Assembly: GCA_944332265.1 (NCBI GenBank)
Contig: CALVJQ010000001.1
Coordinates: 26,169 to 90,168 of the forward strand
From: an uncultured Bacilli bacterium
GTDB taxonomy: Bacteria > Bacillota_I > Bacilli_A > RF39 > UBA660
Reading direction: 5' to 3'
DNA length: 64,000 nt
A program made the position numbers and the translations under genes. Positions 8,906 to 19,200 of the stretch are shown piece by piece. Each line of letters begins with the position of its first letter. The first letter of the stretch is position 1. The notes beneath the pieces are model-generated. The model was not told the DNA's origin. It saw only the letters and a list, made by a program, of their open reading frames with translations, and searched no databases.

Positions 8906-10528
8906 ATGGCTTTAAGAGAATTTGACTTTGAAAAAGAACCGACAGTTAGTGTTGTAAAAAAAATATTAACTGATGCAATAAATATGAAAGCAACAGACAT
9001 ACACTTCGACCCAACCCCTGATGAACTAATAATTAAATTTCGTATTAATGGCGAATTAAAAGAATACTCAACCGCCCCAGATAATGTAAAAATAAATATT
9101 ATTACACGTTTAAAAATAATTTCTGGAATGAATATAACTAACTCTCTCTTACCTCAAACAGGAGCTATAAGTTTTGATTTAGATAACAAGTCTCATAATA
9201 TGCGTGTTTCTTCACTACCTATTGTTGATGGTGAAAAAATAGTAGTTCATCTATCATCATATGCTAAAAACATCAAAAATATTAATAAACTAGGTTTTAG
9301 CGAAGAAACTAATCAAAAAATCAAAAAAATGCTTAATGAAAAACAAGGTATTATTTTAATAACAGGTACTACTAATTCGGGAAAAACAACTACTACTTAC
9401 TCCTTATTAAAAGAGTTAAACAATAAAACAAATAATATAATATCAATTGAAGATCCAATAAAAATGAAAATCAAAGGGATCAATCAAGTAGCTATAGCAA
9501 AAGAAAAAGGTCTTACTTATCGTACATTATTAAAAGCCATAATGCTCCAAGATCCAAATATTATAGCTATAAATGAACTAATAGATGATGAAACAGCTAG
9601 AAGTGCTCTTCGTGCTTCATTAACTGGACATTTAGTAATATCTACTATGTATACTAAAAATATTGATGAAACAATAAATAATTTATTAAATATGGATATC
9701 GAAAAATATCTGCTTTCTTCTAATCTTCTAGGCATAATATCACAACGTATGGTTAAAAAATTATGTCCGACATGCCGAGAAAAGAAAAAAGCAAGTCCTT
9801 ATGAAAAAAAAATAATCAAAAAAATTCTTAATGAAGATATCGAAGAACTATATTATCCAAATGGATGTGAAGAATGTCAAAATGGTTATATAGACAAATT
9901 TCCTATCGAAGAATCTATTATTATTGATAGTGAATTAAGAAACGCTATTGCCAATAATAAAAAACGTTCTTTAATCCACAATATTATTTATGGAGAAACA
10001 GACTCTATTATAAAAAATGGTCTAAAAAAAGTAATTGAAGGTGAAACTTCTTTTGCTGAAATAATTCGTATTCTTGATTTAAAAGTTGATTTTACTGAAG
10101 ATGAACAAGATATCCAAAATTTAATTTTAGGAAAAGAACCAATTAACGAAGATGATAAAGAAGAAAAACAAACAAAAAAAAGTAAAAAGGAAGAAGCAGA
10201 AACCAAAGAAGGAACTAATAAAGAAACTATAAAAGAAGAAGAAAAAACAAAGGAAGAACCAAATAAAGTTGATGAAGAGTTACTTAATCTTGCACAAATT
10301 ACAGCTTTAAAAATGGTAGAAAAACAGGAAGAAGAACAACCAACTCCTCCTAAAGTAGAAGAAGTAGAAGAAGTAAAAAATGAAATACAAACTACGGAAA
10401 CTAAACCACAGATAGAAGAAAAACAAGCGGAGCCAAAAAAACAAGCTAAAGTAATTCCTCTTAATAATGATTCTGATGATGATGACGATGACTTTAGTTA
10501 TGGTGATTCTTATAAAATAAATTTTTAA
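8906..10528 (+). CDS. GspE/PilB-type secretion/pilus assembly ATPase with acidic C-terminal tail
   Basis: 540 residues. Residues 1-130 match the N2-type domain (KATDIHFDPTPDELIIKFRINGEL), then Walker A GTTNSGKT (154-161), Asp box region IIAINELIDDETA (219-231, where the family usually reads GEIRDxETA), TGHLVISTMYT (240-250, where the family usually has STLHT) and a zinc module CPTC (287-290) with CEEC (321-324). These ATPases power assembly of type IV pili, competence pseudopili or type II secretion. From about residue 405 the protein ends in a low-complexity Lys/Glu/Gln tail finishing in a run of Asp, not part of the family. AGGTGG precedes the ATG. No pilin, PilC or other pilus gene is adjacent except the convergent prepilin peptidase. 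Confidence 0.88.
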   Translation: MALREFDFEKEPTVSVVKKILTDAINMKATDIHFDPTPDELIIKFRINGELKEYSTAPDNVKINIITRLKIISGMNITNSLLPQTGAISFDLDNKSHNMRVSSLPIVDGEKIVVHLSSYAKNIKNINKLGFSEETNQKIKKMLNEKQGIILITGTTNSGKTTTTYSLLKELNNKTNNIISIEDPIKMKIKGINQVAIAKEKGLTYRTLLKAIMLQDPNIIAINELIDDETARSALRASLTGHLVISTMYTKNIDETINNLLNMDIEKYLLSSNLLGIISQRMVKKLCPTCREKKKASPYEKKIIKKILNEDIEELYYPNGCEECQNGYIDKFPIEESIIIDSELRNAIANNKKRSLIHNIIYGETDSIIKNGLKKVIEGETSFAEIIRILDLKVDFTEDEQDIQNLILGKEPINEDDKEEKQTKKSKKEEAETKEGTNKETIKEEEKTKEEPNKVDEELLNLAQITALKMVEKQEEEQPTPPKVEEVEEVKNEIQTTETKPQIEEKQAEPKKQAKVIPLNNDSDDDDDDFSYGDSYKINF

Positions 10529-10550
10529 AAGGAGTATTACTCCTTTTTTT
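10527..10550 (+). terminator. Terminator of the GspE/PilB-like gene
   Basis: AAAAGGAGT, short loop, ACTCC and eight T directly after the stop codon. Confidence 0.75.
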
Positions 10551-10552
10551 TA

Positions 10553-10578
10553 ATAAAAAAAAGAATCTAAAGATTCTA
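10553..10578 (-). terminator. Terminator of the prepilin peptidase gene
   Basis: Minus strand AGAATCT TT AGATTCT with a following T run; the right arm overlaps the stop codon of the gene. Confidence 0.65.
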
Positions 10579-11337
10579 AAAAATAACTGATATAAAATTT
10601 TTTATAGGATCCATAAAAATAAAAGATATATATAAACCCGTTATTAAAAAAGGCCCAAAAGGTATTTCTCGATCCTTATTAGTTAAAGTAGCATACAATG
10701 CACATGGAAATGCTAAAAACGAACCAATAATAAGAGCTACAATACTTAATCTAATCCCTAATAAAACACCAAAAAAAGTCGATAATTTAACATCTCCTCC
10801 CCCAAGTGATTCTTGTTTAAATAACTTATCGCCAACAGTCTTAATGAAATACATAAAGAAAAAAACTAAAAAGCCACTACATAAAGATATTATAAATGTT
10901 TCAACCCCAAAAAACAAAAGTTTACAAGCCAAAACAATTATTCCTGCAATTAAAATAGGTTTATCTAAAATAATATAATATTTAAAATCACTAACATATA
11001 TCATAACAGATAACATCGTTAATATCATCATCATTAACATTTCATAACTAAAACCATATATCATATATGAAAAAGAAAATAGCAATCCTGAAAGTAATTC
11101 TAAAAACGGATAAAATAAAGATAATTCTTTTTGACAATAATTACAACGTCCCCCATTTAAAAAGAAAGAAAGAATTGGCATTAACTCATACCACTTATAA
11201 GGATGATTACAATTATCACAAGCACTAAAATACTCCTTCACCTTTAAAGGCATTTTAATTCCTATAATTACCATTGAAAACCCACAAAATACCCCAACTA
11301 TAAATAAAAAACATATAACATATATATCAAAAAGCAT
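10576..11337 (-). CDS. Prepilin peptidase / N-methyltransferase (type IV leader peptidase)
   Basis: 253 residues, polytopic membrane aspartic protease that cleaves class III (type IV) prepilin signal peptides and methylates the new N-terminus. Seen here: N-terminal methylase domain with zinc cysteines C40, C43, C65 and C68 (ACDNCNHPYKWYELMP, GGRCNYCQ), the FLELLSG block, first catalytic Asp117 (SDFKYYIILDKP) and second Asp182 (LGGGDVKLSTFFG), plus IPFGPFLI. About eight hydrophobic segments. The second ATG (11337) is chosen because AAAGGG is too close to the first (11346). It faces the GspE/PilB-like ATPase, so the pair probably serves the same pilus or competence machinery, whose other parts lie outside this window. 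Confidence 0.92.
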   Translation of the reverse strand: MLFDIYVICFLFIVGVFCGFSMVIIGIKMPLKVKEYFSACDNCNHPYKWYELMPILSFFLNGGRCNYCQKELSLFYPFLELLSGLLFSFSYMIYGFSYEMLMMMILTMLSVMIYVSDFKYYIILDKPILIAGIIVLACKLLFFGVETFIISLCSGFLVFFFMYFIKTVGDKLFKQESLGGGDVKLSTFFGVLLGIRLSIVALIIGSFLAFPCALYATLTNKDREIPFGPFLITGLYISFIFMDPIKNFISVIF

Positions 11338-11414
11338 CGCTATCATCCCTTTTTATCTTATATACTAAGTATAACATAAAAAAATTTTTTTACATATAAT
11401 ATATTGGTGATATT

Positions 11415-11636
11415 ATGAATAATAATTTATCTCTTTTAAAAATAATAAATGGTCTATCTCGTACAATAAATATTGCTAATCAAATGATTCCTTTATATAA
11501 ACAATTAAAACCTATAATAAATAATTCTAACAAAATAATAAACAACATAAAAAAAATCCCTAAAAATTCAAGCAATTCTTCAAAACTGACTCAATCTTCT
11601 AATAGTAAACAAAATACTCCTACCTTTTTCCAATAA
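11415..11636 (+). CDS. Small YqfQ-like protein
   Basis: 73 residues. The N-terminal half is amphipathic (ANQMIPLYKQLKPIINNSNK), the C-terminal half is Asn/Ser/Lys-rich and probably disordered. It resembles the short YqfQ/VrrA-like proteins of Bacilli in having a helical repeat of the type MIPLYxQLKPII. In Bacillus, yqfQ also lies near dnaG-sigA-trmK, which supports the call. A TATTGGTGATATT ribosome site precedes the ATG. It converges with trmK, leaving four bases between stops. Function unknown. Confidence 0.6.
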   Translation: MNNNLSLLKIINGLSRTINIANQMIPLYKQLKPIINNSNKIINNIKKIPKNSSNSSKLTQSSNSKQNTPTFFQ

Positions 11637-11640
11637 AAAA

Positions 11641-12291
11641 CTATTTACTTTTATAAATAGCCTTTTTAATATTTCTTATTTCTTTAAATCGATTAAACTT
11701 TGCCTTAAAGGAACTAAAAGGAATTTTTTTTAATATCTCATAATTCTTTTTTAATAAATAATCATTATAATCCTCGTTATTTAAAAAACCATACTTTAAT
11801 ACATCAATTGTATTTTTATTATCACTTTTTACAAATAAAGATGTAACATACCATTTATTTTTATCATAAGTATAACTTTCTTCTTTTAAATAATATCCTT
11901 TTTCATTTAAATTTTCTCTTAAAATATAATGATCATTATTAGCTTGAATAATCAATTTATTTATTTTTTTTAATTTTTTATTATCATGTAGAATATGTAA
12001 AATTGTACTTGTTCCCATTCCAGAGATAATCAAAGTATTTATATCTTTTAAATCTATCTTCTCTATTCCATCACTTAATACTGTTTTAATATGTAAATTT
12101 CTTTTTTCTATATTAGATATTGCATTCTTTAACGCATTTTCATTTACATCACTTGCAATAACTTTGCTTACTAAATTATTTTCAATTAAATAAATACTTA
12201 ATAAACCATGATCACAACCAACATCAACTACTTTATCATCTTTTGCTACATAAGAAGTTATTGCTTTTAAACGTTTACTAATCCTAGTCAC
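11641..12291 (-). CDS. trmK: tRNA (adenine22-N1)-methyltransferase
   Basis: 216 residues. TrmK uses S-adenosylmethionine to form m1A at position 22 of tRNA. The SAM site [17 protein letters not shown], the [11 protein letters not shown] acidic loop and [15 protein letters not shown] are the family pattern; the C-terminal half is helical and Lys-rich, as in Gram-positive TrmK. The gene overlaps the 3' end of sigA by 8 bases and sits in the order dnaG-sigA-trmK known from Bacillus, so it is read from the same transcript. Confidence 0.93.
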   Translation of the reverse strand: MTRISKRLKAITSYVAKDDKVVDVGCDHGLLSIYLIENNLVSKVIASDVNENALKNAISNIEKRNLHIKTVLSDGIEKIDLKDINTLIISGMGTSTILHILHDNKKLKKINKLIIQANNDHYILRENLNEKGYYLKEESYTYDKNKWYVTSLFVKSDNKNTIDVLKYGFLNNEDYNDYLLKKNYEILKKIPFSSFKAKFNRFKEIRNIKKAIYKSK

Positions 12292-13384
12292 TTAGAAAAT
12301 CTTTTAATTTCTTAGCACGTGATGGATGTCTTAATTTTCTTAAAGCTTTAGCTTCAATCTGTCTAATTCTTTCTCTTGTTACATTAAATTTCTTACCTAC
12401 TTCTTCTAATGTATGACTAGTCCCATCAACTAAGCCAAAACGCAACTCTAAAACTTCTTGTTCTCTATCTTGTAATGTCATTAAAACGTTTTTAATTTCT
12501 TCTTTAAGAATTTCATTTGTTGCATATTCTTCTGGACTCATGCTTCTCTCATCTTTAATAAAATCTCCTAAATGTGAATCATCTTCTTCACCAATAGGTG
12601 TATCTAAAGAAACAGGATCTTGACTAATTTTCATTACTTCTCTAACTTTATCAACTGTAATTCCCATTTTTTCTGCTAATTCTTCTTCACTTGGTTCTCT
12701 ATTAAGTTCCAAAGTCATCTGTCTTTGAACACGTGCCATTTTATTAATTGTTTCAACCATATGAACTGGAACACGTATTGTTCTAGCTTGATCAGCTAAA
12801 GCTCTTGTAATTGCTTGTCTTATCCACCAAGTTGCATAAGTACTAAATTTATAACCTTTACCATAATCAAATTTTTCAACAGCCTTCATTAAACCAATAT
12901 TTCCTTCTTGAATTAAATCAAGAAATAACAAACCTCTACCAACATAACGTTTAGCAATTGAAACAACCAAACGTAAATTAGATTCAGCTAATATGTTTTT
13001 AGCTGCTTCATCACCATTAGCTATACGTACTGATAATTCTAATTCTTCTTCAGAACTAAGCAAACTAATACGTCCAATTTCTTTTAAATACATTCTAACT
13101 GGATCATTTATATTGATATCTTTAGTAATTTCCTCATCACTTAAAACTAAATTTTCTTCTTCTTTTAACTCATGCTTAGGTACCTCACCATCAGCTTCAT
13201 CTTCAGCTACTACTTCAATACCACTTTCCATTAATGTATTATATAATTCGTCTAATGAATCATTATCAATATCCAACCCTTTTAAAGCTTCTGCTAGTTG
13301 TTCAAATGTTAATACATTTTTATTTTTCTTACCTAGCTCAACTAAATCTTTAACTCTATCTTCAAAACTTTTTATCTCTACCAT
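12284..13384 (-). CDS. sigA: Primary sigma factor (RpoD/SigA)
   Basis: 366 residues, typical for SigA of low-G+C Gram-positives. Region 1.1 at the N-terminus, region 1.2 ([16 protein letters not shown]), region 2 with [20 protein letters not shown] and [15 protein letters not shown] (core binding and -10 recognition), region 3 ([16 protein letters not shown]), region 4 ending in [20 protein letters not shown] (helix-turn-helix for the -35 box). It directs RNA polymerase to the TTGACA/TATAAT promoters seen throughout the window. It starts 2 bases after the dnaG stop and overlaps trmK, forming dnaG-sigA-trmK. Confidence 0.97.
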   Translation of the reverse strand: MVEIKSFEDRVKDLVELGKKNKNVLTFEQLAEALKGLDIDNDSLDELYNTLMESGIEVVAEDEADGEVPKHELKEEENLVLSDEEITKDININDPVRMYLKEIGRISLLSSEEELELSVRIANGDEAAKNILAESNLRLVVSIAKRYVGRGLLFLDLIQEGNIGLMKAVEKFDYGKGYKFSTYATWWIRQAITRALADQARTIRVPVHMVETINKMARVQRQMTLELNREPSEEELAEKMGITVDKVREVMKISQDPVSLDTPIGEEDDSHLGDFIKDERSMSPEEYATNEILKEEIKNVLMTLQDREQEVLELRFGLVDGTSHTLEEVGKKFNVTRERIRQIEAKALRKLRHPSRAKKLKDFLSD

Positions 13385-13386
13385 AT

Positions 13387-15135
13387 CTACACATCCTCTT
13401 TTTTTAACTCTTTAATTTGCAAAGCTATTTCTAACTTTTTTGCTTCATCTAACTCACTCTTCATTAATTTTTTTAACCTTTTAATTTCATTCTTTACAAG
13501 CACTCTAGATAACGCATCTATATATTCATCCATTGCTTCTATTGTAACTTCATCATTAGCTGAATCGTTTACAATTTCCATTACTTTATCTCTTATATCA
13601 TTTTTATCATTTACATAAGTAATAAAATCAGCAACAGTTATTTCCTTATTAGTTTCATAAAAATACACTATTTCATTAGCAATCTCTCGATACAGAGAAT
13701 CTTCAAAAAATCCCAATTTTTTTTGATACTCTCTAATATATTCTTCCCCATTCATCATAAAATAAAGTATTTTTTCAGAACCAATCATAAAAACATCTTT
13801 TCTTTGTTTCTCAATCACAGTTGATTTAATTTCTTTTTTTATTTTTACTGGCTCAAGTTGTTCTAATTTATTTTTCAAAACAATAATTGATAAATTATAC
13901 TCTTTACTCATTTTATCTAAAGTTAGTTCTTTTAAAATAGGATCATCTATTTCAGTAAGACTTTTTAAAACATCATTAACATAAATTGATAAATCTTCTA
14001 CATTATTCAAATCTTTATTTTGCTTTAAATAATTCATCTTAAATTCAAAATAAGATAAAGGTTTATCTACATTATTTTTAAATGCTTCTCCTCCATTAGC
14101 TAAAATATATTCATCTGGATCTTTTTCTCCACTAAGTCTAATAACTTCAGTTTCAATTTCATTTTTAATAAGTTCGTCTCCATTATTTATTGTTGCAATC
14201 AAACCAGCATTATCATTATCTAAACATAAAATAACTTTAACTCTTAATTTTTTTAATAATTGAACCTGTTCTGTAGTCATTGCTGTTCCCTGCAAAGCTA
14301 CAACATTTTTAATTCCTATAGAAGAAATTCTTATTGCATCCATAAAACCTTCAACTACAATAATCTTTTTTTCACGTTTAGCAATATCTTTAGCTTTATG
14401 ATAATTATATAAAGTTTCGCCTTTTTTAAATAATTTTGATTCCCTACTATTCATATACTTAGATACATCTTTTTCATCACGATAAACTCTCGCACTAAAA
14501 CCAACTATATTTCCATCTTTATCCCATAATGGAAAAGTTATTCGTCTAGTAAACATATCATAAGTTTTTCCATTTACTGAATTAACTAAACCAAGATCTA
14601 AAAGCTTTTTTATATCATAATTTTTCTTTAATAACAATTGATATAAAGAATCATTACTATCTAAACTAAGGCCAATCCCAAATTCTTTAATAATATCTTC
14701 ATTTAATCCTCTGTTTTTAAGATATTCTAAAGCATCTTTCCCAAATTTAGTACGTAAATTATTCAAAAAGAATTTTTGCGTTAAATCCATTATTTCATTT
14801 TCTTCTTTTAGGGCCTGAGAAACATTATTATTATAAGTAGTAATCGAAAGTTCTTTTCCACATTTCGAAGCAACAATTCTTACCGCTTCAATAAAAGAAA
14901 CATTTTCATACTCTGCAACAAAAGTAAAAACATTCCCACTAGCTCCACATGCAAAGCATTTATAAATTTGTTTCTCTGGTGAAACACTCATACTTGGCGA
15001 ATGATCATCATGAAAAGGACAAACACCAACAAAATTCTTACCCTTTTGCGTCAAGGGGATATAGCTTCCAATTATTGCTACAATATCAGCTGAAGCTCTA
15101 ATATCATTAATTTCTTCATTACTAACTGAAGCCAT
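13387..15135 (-). CDS. dnaG: DNA primase
   Basis: 582 residues. N-terminal zinc-binding domain ([11 protein letters not shown] with [13 protein letters not shown]), core with [23 protein letters not shown] motifs VVEGFMDAI and LCLDNDNAG, and a helical C-terminal domain that would contact the replicative helicase. It makes RNA primers at the fork. GAGGGGTGA precedes the ATG at 15135; a TATAAT lies about 15 bases further up. It is the first gene of dnaG-sigA-trmK, the macromolecular synthesis operon. Confidence 0.96.
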   Translation of the reverse strand: MASVSNEEINDIRASADIVAIIGSYIPLTQKGKNFVGVCPFHDDHSPSMSVSPEKQIYKCFACGASGNVFTFVAEYENVSFIEAVRIVASKCGKELSITTYNNNVSQALKEENEIMDLTQKFFLNNLRTKFGKDALEYLKNRGLNEDIIKEFGIGLSLDSNDSLYQLLLKKNYDIKKLLDLGLVNSVNGKTYDMFTRRITFPLWDKDGNIVGFSARVYRDEKDVSKYMNSRESKLFKKGETLYNYHKAKDIAKREKKIIVVEGFMDAIRISSIGIKNVVALQGTAMTTEQVQLLKKLRVKVILCLDNDNAGLIATINNGDELIKNEIETEVIRLSGEKDPDEYILANGGEAFKNNVDKPLSYFEFKMNYLKQNKDLNNVEDLSIYVNDVLKSLTEIDDPILKELTLDKMSKEYNLSIIVLKNKLEQLEPVKIKKEIKSTVIEKQRKDVFMIGSEKILYFMMNGEEYIREYQKKLGFFEDSLYREIANEIVYFYETNKEITVADFITYVNDKNDIRDKVMEIVNDSANDEVTIEAMDEYIDALSRVLVKNEIKRLKKLMKSELDEAKKLEIALQIKELKKEDV

Positions 15136-15286
15136 AAAAAATCACCCCTCTATTTATATTTATTATAGGTAATATCACTATTTCCTTTTTTTATTTAATA
15201 AATTTTCATAAAAAACCCAAAATACTCGTATATTTTATCACATTTTTGCCAAAATTCCAAAATTATATCAAAAAAAAACAATCATT

Positions 15287-15856
15287 TTATTGATTATTTT
15301 TTTTAGAAAGACTAAAATTCTCTTTACATGTAATTTTCCCAATTAAGCCATCTAAATAACTACGTAAATTAGAATACATCTCTCTTATTGAACTATATTC
15401 AAAAGTATTTGAAAATATTTCCTTTGAAAGAATACACAAACCAACCAATGCATCTTTTTTTGCATTAGAAGAAACTTTCAATCTAATTTGTTCAACAACT
15501 CGTGCATAAGCCACTTGTTCTTCATAAACTAATTTTTCATATTCTGATTCTTTTTGTAGCAAATATTCCCTTAATTTATTTTGCTCATTACTATCCAAAC
15601 TAAATATTCCACTAAATATTTTACAACTTAATTTATCTAATTCAAAAACATACTTATCGTATAATTTCTCTAATTTAGCTAAATCAGAACCTTCAATAAT
15701 TTCTACATCACAACTAGGAACATCAAATAAATCATAACGACAATTATTAACAAAATTTACTGAAAAATAATTTCCTTTAATAGCTTTTGCTCCGATACGT
15801 TTAACAATATAAGTTAATTTAATATACCTTTCTAAACTATCTAATATTTCATTCAT
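15287..15856 (-). CDS. Hypothetical cytoplasmic protein
   Basis: 189 residues, no recognised family. Mostly helical, with Cys and acidic residues in a middle part (NCRYDLFDVPSCDVEIIEGS) and a predicted coiled-coil segment (LREYLLQKESEYEKLVYEEQ). No signal peptide or membrane segment. The ATG at 15856 is chosen because GGGGGTT lies 6-12 bases upstream; the longer frame would begin with TTG inside that site. It is separated from dnaG by about 150 bases and followed by the surface-protein gene. Confidence 0.65.
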   Translation of the reverse strand: MNEILDSLERYIKLTYIVKRIGAKAIKGNYFSVNFVNNCRYDLFDVPSCDVEIIEGSDLAKLEKLYDKYVFELDKLSCKIFSGIFSLDSNEQNKLREYLLQKESEYEKLVYEEQVAYARVVEQIRLKVSSNAKKDALVGLCILSKEIFSNTFEYSSIREMYSNLRSYLDGLIGKITCKENFSLSKKNNQ

Positions 15857-15894
15857 AATATTAACCCCCAAAACGGACTAGTATTATAGCATTA

Positions 15895-17307
15895 TTAATT
15901 AAAAATAGCAAATATACTTGCAAACACAGAAAATAATAAGTCCCAAAACGAAACATCTACTTTTGTATCAGGTATATCTTCATCAATAAAATAATTATAT
16001 AATTCTTTCTTATGCTCAGTTATTTCATCTACAATTTTAAAATTAAAAGGATCACTAAAAGTATAGTTAGTTAAACCTTTAATTTGCTTAACTTGATAAC
16101 TACCATATCCTAATTCTATGTTAGCAAATCCATTACTAAGACTAACTATATCTTCAACAACATTTCCTTTAATATCTAAAACTCTAAAAATTGCTCCTTC
16201 CTCAACCTCACATTCATCATAATAACAAGCATATTTAATAATATCTAAATCATTTCTAATTAATTTATTATACAATATTAATTCCGGTTCATTATTATCA
16301 CTACTTATTTTTACTGAATAAAGCTCCTTATCTTTTTTATATCCAATACCATTACTAACTTGGTATACTTTATACTCACCATATGGTAAATATAAAGTTC
16401 TATATATTAAAGGTTCTTCTCCTGTACATACTTTATCAATAACTTCATCATTACTTTTTATTTCATAACAAGTATTTTTAAAACTACTTTCAATAGTATA
16501 AACACTATGATCATCTCTAATATCTAAAGTAATTCTTCCCTTATTAACTTTAACTTTAAAACTATACTCTAAATTATTAACATTTCCTGGTCTTATTAAA
16601 TCCTGACTATTAGTACTATCAAAAATAGCTACTTTATTTTTATAATAATTACTCTTCTTTCTAACTTTAATTTCACCATCATCTACAATATTTAAAATTT
16701 CCATTTTATCAGTAATATTATACTTATAATCAGTTACAATTTCATATTCACTATTTAAAGAATCAATAATTAAATTATCTTTATAATTTACTACATAATC
16801 TTTAATAAAATTAGGTTTAATATCATGCTTTAAAACATCATTCTTAATCTCTTTTATTTCATCCTCATATTTACTTATTTTCTTACCATTTAATTTATCA
16901 GTAAAATAAATATCTGCCTTAGGACTTACCTCCTTCCATATTAAATATTGCGTAATAACATACCATTTATTATCAAGGCGATTAGTAAATCCATAACCAT
17001 AATAAACAATTAACTCTATATTTCTAATCTGCTCTTTACTTAAATCCTTATACCCTGTTAAATCTCCTTCATACTTAACATAACTTTGGCCATTTTCAAA
17101 ACTTACAAAAGGCTCCAAACAATAAACAATATTACCATTATTGTCTTTTATAAATTGCATTGTCATATAATAAGTTTTACCATCTATTTTCTTATTAATA
17201 TATTCACCATTTATATAATTGCCTTCATAAAAAGTATCATCACTTGCCCTTACTTTAACTCCCCATAACAATATTCCAATAGATAAAATTAAAAATATTT
17301 TTTTCAT
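15895..17307 (-). CDS. Secreted surface protein with thioester domain and SpaA-like domain
   Basis: 470 residues. A signal peptide covers residues 1-21 (KKIFLILSIGILLWGVKVRAS). Residues about 30-190 match thioester (TIE/TED) domains of Gram-positive adhesins: C63 in NIVYCLEPF and Q120 in YVITQYLIWK are placed like the Cys-Gln pair that forms an internal thioester able to bind host amines. A second beta-rich region and a SpaA/prealbumin-like unit (DLDIIKYA..EGAIFRVLDIKG, GYGSYQVKQI) follow. The C-terminus reads IPDTK (445-449) then a hydrophobic stretch ending in IFN with no positive tail, a degenerate form of an LPxTG sorting signal. Likely cell-wall or membrane held adhesin; ligand unknown. 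Confidence 0.8.
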   Translation of the reverse strand: MKKIFLILSIGILLWGVKVRASDDTFYEGNYINGEYINKKIDGKTYYMTMQFIKDNNGNIVYCLEPFVSFENGQSYVKYEGDLTGYKDLSKEQIRNIELIVYYGYGFTNRLDNKWYVITQYLIWKEVSPKADIYFTDKLNGKKISKYEDEIKEIKNDVLKHDIKPNFIKDYVVNYKDNLIIDSLNSEYEIVTDYKYNITDKMEILNIVDDGEIKVRKKSNYYKNKVAIFDSTNSQDLIRPGNVNNLEYSFKVKVNKGRITLDIRDDHSVYTIESSFKNTCYEIKSNDEVIDKVCTGEEPLIYRTLYLPYGEYKVYQVSNGIGYKKDKELYSVKISSDNNEPELILYNKLIRNDLDIIKYACYYDECEVEEGAIFRVLDIKGNVVEDIVSLSNGFANIELGYGSYQVKQIKGLTNYTFSDPFNFKIVDEITEHKKELYNYFIDEDIPDTKVDVSFWDLLFSVFASIFAIFN

Positions 17308-17406
17308 TCCAAATCCTCCCTATTTTATTTTAAATTCTAATCTCTCTATATCACCTTCTCACTTTATATTTACCCTATTGCTCTCCAATATCCTTTATTT
17401 TTTTCG

Positions 17407-17433
17407 CAAAAAAAACAAGTTTTTAAAACTTGC
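17407..17433 (-). terminator. Terminator of the alaS operon
   Basis: Minus strand GCAAGTTTT AAA AACTTG followed by eight T, directly downstream of the alaS stop. Confidence 0.75.
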
Positions 17434-17435
17434 TT

Positions 17436-19199
17436 TTATTCATTAATTAAAACTGCTTTAATTCTTCTTACTCCAGCACTAGAAGCTTCTTCTTTCTTTA
17501 TTTTAAACTTTGGTAATTCAGAAGTTCTTTTTACATGCGGACCACCACATAACTCTTTAGAAATGACACCATAGTTATCATTACCAATAGAATAAACTGT
17601 AACAATATCAGGATACTTTTCAATAAACATACATTCTGCTCCAGATTTAATAGCTTCTTCCTTTGGCATTTCTTCTACTTTAACTTCTAAATCAGCATTT
17701 ATCCATTCATTAACTAAATCTTCTGTCTTCTTTTTTTCCTCATCAGATAATTTATGATCACAACTAAAATCAAAACGCATACGCTCATCAGTTATATTCG
17801 AACCTCTTTGATGAACCTCTGGCCCAACTACAACTTTCAAAGCAGCATTAAGTAAATGAGTTGCTGTATGATACCTTGTTTCAATTTCACTATTTCCAGC
17901 TAGACCACCTTTAAACTTCCCTGCTGAAGCTGTTCTACTCTTTTCTTGATGCTCTCTAAATTTCTCATTAAAACCTAATACATCAACTTCTAAATTACGT
18001 TCTCTAGCTAATTCAACCGTTAATTCCAAAGGAAATCCATAAGTATCAAATAAATGGAAAGCAACTTCCCCACTAATATTCTCCTTATTACGTGTAATCT
18101 TTTCAAACTCTCTTAATCCTTTTTCTAAAGTCTTACTAAAACGTTTCTTTTCATCTTGTAATACATTTAATACTACATCACGATTATCTTCTAATTCCTT
18201 ATAATATTTTTGATATTTAGAAATTAATAAAGAAGCAATTTTTAAATCCCAATCACTATCTATATCGATATTTAAAGTTTTAGCATGACGAATAGCACGA
18301 CGAATTAATCTTCTCAAAATATATCCTTGATCCGTATTACTTGGTTTAATTCCAGCTGGATCAGCCGCAATAAATACAGCAGTTCGAATATGATCAGCAA
18401 TAATACGCATACTTCTTTCATTACCTTCATAAGGAATATTAGCAATTTCACTTATTAAATCAATAACATCCTTCCAAATACTTGATAGATAATTATCATT
18501 AACTCCTTCTAAAATAGCTGTTGTTCTTTCAACACCCATTCCTGTATCAACATTTTTCTTCGGTAATTCAGAAATATTTCCTTTTTCATCCTTATTATAT
18601 TGCATAAAAACATTATTCCAAATTTCTACCCATCTATCATCACTAGGATCAAACTTCTCTGGAATACAATCATCACTTCTAAAATAAAATATTTCTGTAT
18701 CAGCTCCACAAGGACCAGTTTCCCCAGCTATCCAAAAATTATCTTTTTCCGTTTTAGCTATTCTTTCTGGTTTTATTCCCAAACTTATCCATTTATTATA
18801 ACTAACATCATCAAATGGTATATCATCATTTCCCGCAAATACCGTAACTGCTAATCTCTCTACAGGTATATTTAAATGTTCTGTTAAAAATTCAAAACTC
18901 CATTCTATACTTTCATCCTTAAAATAATCTCCTAAGCTCCAGTTTCCTAACATTTCAAAAAATGTATGATGTGTAACATCTCCAACCTCTTCTAAATCAT
19001 TTGTCCTAATACATTTTTGATAATCACATAGCCTAGTACCATACGGATGAGATTGACCCATCAAATAAGGAATTAATGGTTGCATACCAGCTGTATTAAA
19101 TAAAACAGACGGATCATTTTCTGGTACTACAGGAGCACTAGGTATCTGTTTATGTCCTTTACTAACAAAAAAATTAATATACAAATCTTTTAAATTCAT
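17436..19199 (-). CDS. alaS: Alanyl-tRNA synthetase, short form lacking the C-terminal DHHA1/C-Ala region
   Basis: 587 residues against about 870 for usual AlaRS. The class II catalytic core is complete (FFVSKGHKQIPSAPVVP, NTAGMQPLIPYLMG, THHTFFEMLGNWSLGDYF, GCGVERT-like block with TGMGVERTTAIL). The editing domain is present with zinc ligands H444 and H448 (HTATH) and C551 and H555 (CGGPH), so mischarged Ser/Gly-tRNA could still be cleared. The protein ends 32 residues later; the C-Ala domain that aids tRNA elbow binding is absent, yet the stop is followed by a proper terminator, so it is not a broken end. It is the second gene of an operon under a T-box with Ala specifier. Confidence 0.93.
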   Translation of the reverse strand: MNLKDLYINFFVSKGHKQIPSAPVVPENDPSVLFNTAGMQPLIPYLMGQSHPYGTRLCDYQKCIRTNDLEEVGDVTHHTFFEMLGNWSLGDYFKDESIEWSFEFLTEHLNIPVERLAVTVFAGNDDIPFDDVSYNKWISLGIKPERIAKTEKDNFWIAGETGPCGADTEIFYFRSDDCIPEKFDPSDDRWVEIWNNVFMQYNKDEKGNISELPKKNVDTGMGVERTTAILEGVNDNYLSSIWKDVIDLISEIANIPYEGNERSMRIIADHIRTAVFIAADPAGIKPSNTDQGYILRRLIRRAIRHAKTLNIDIDSDWDLKIASLLISKYQKYYKELEDNRDVVLNVLQDEKKRFSKTLEKGLREFEKITRNKENISGEVAFHLFDTYGFPLELTVELARERNLEVDVLGFNEKFREHQEKSRTASAGKFKGGLAGNSEIETRYHTATHLLNAALKVVVGPEVHQRGSNITDERMRFDFSCDHKLSDEEKKKTEDLVNEWINADLEVKVEEMPKEEAIKSGAECMFIEKYPDIVTVYSIGNDNYGVISKELCGGPHVKRTSELPKFKIKKEEASSAGVRRIKAVLINE

Positions 19200-19200
19200 T

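Noticed and set aside
12993..13415. 140-codon ORF on the plus strand opposite sigA
   Set aside because: Low-complexity Ser/Leu product typical of an antisense shadow of a conserved gene; no ribosome site.
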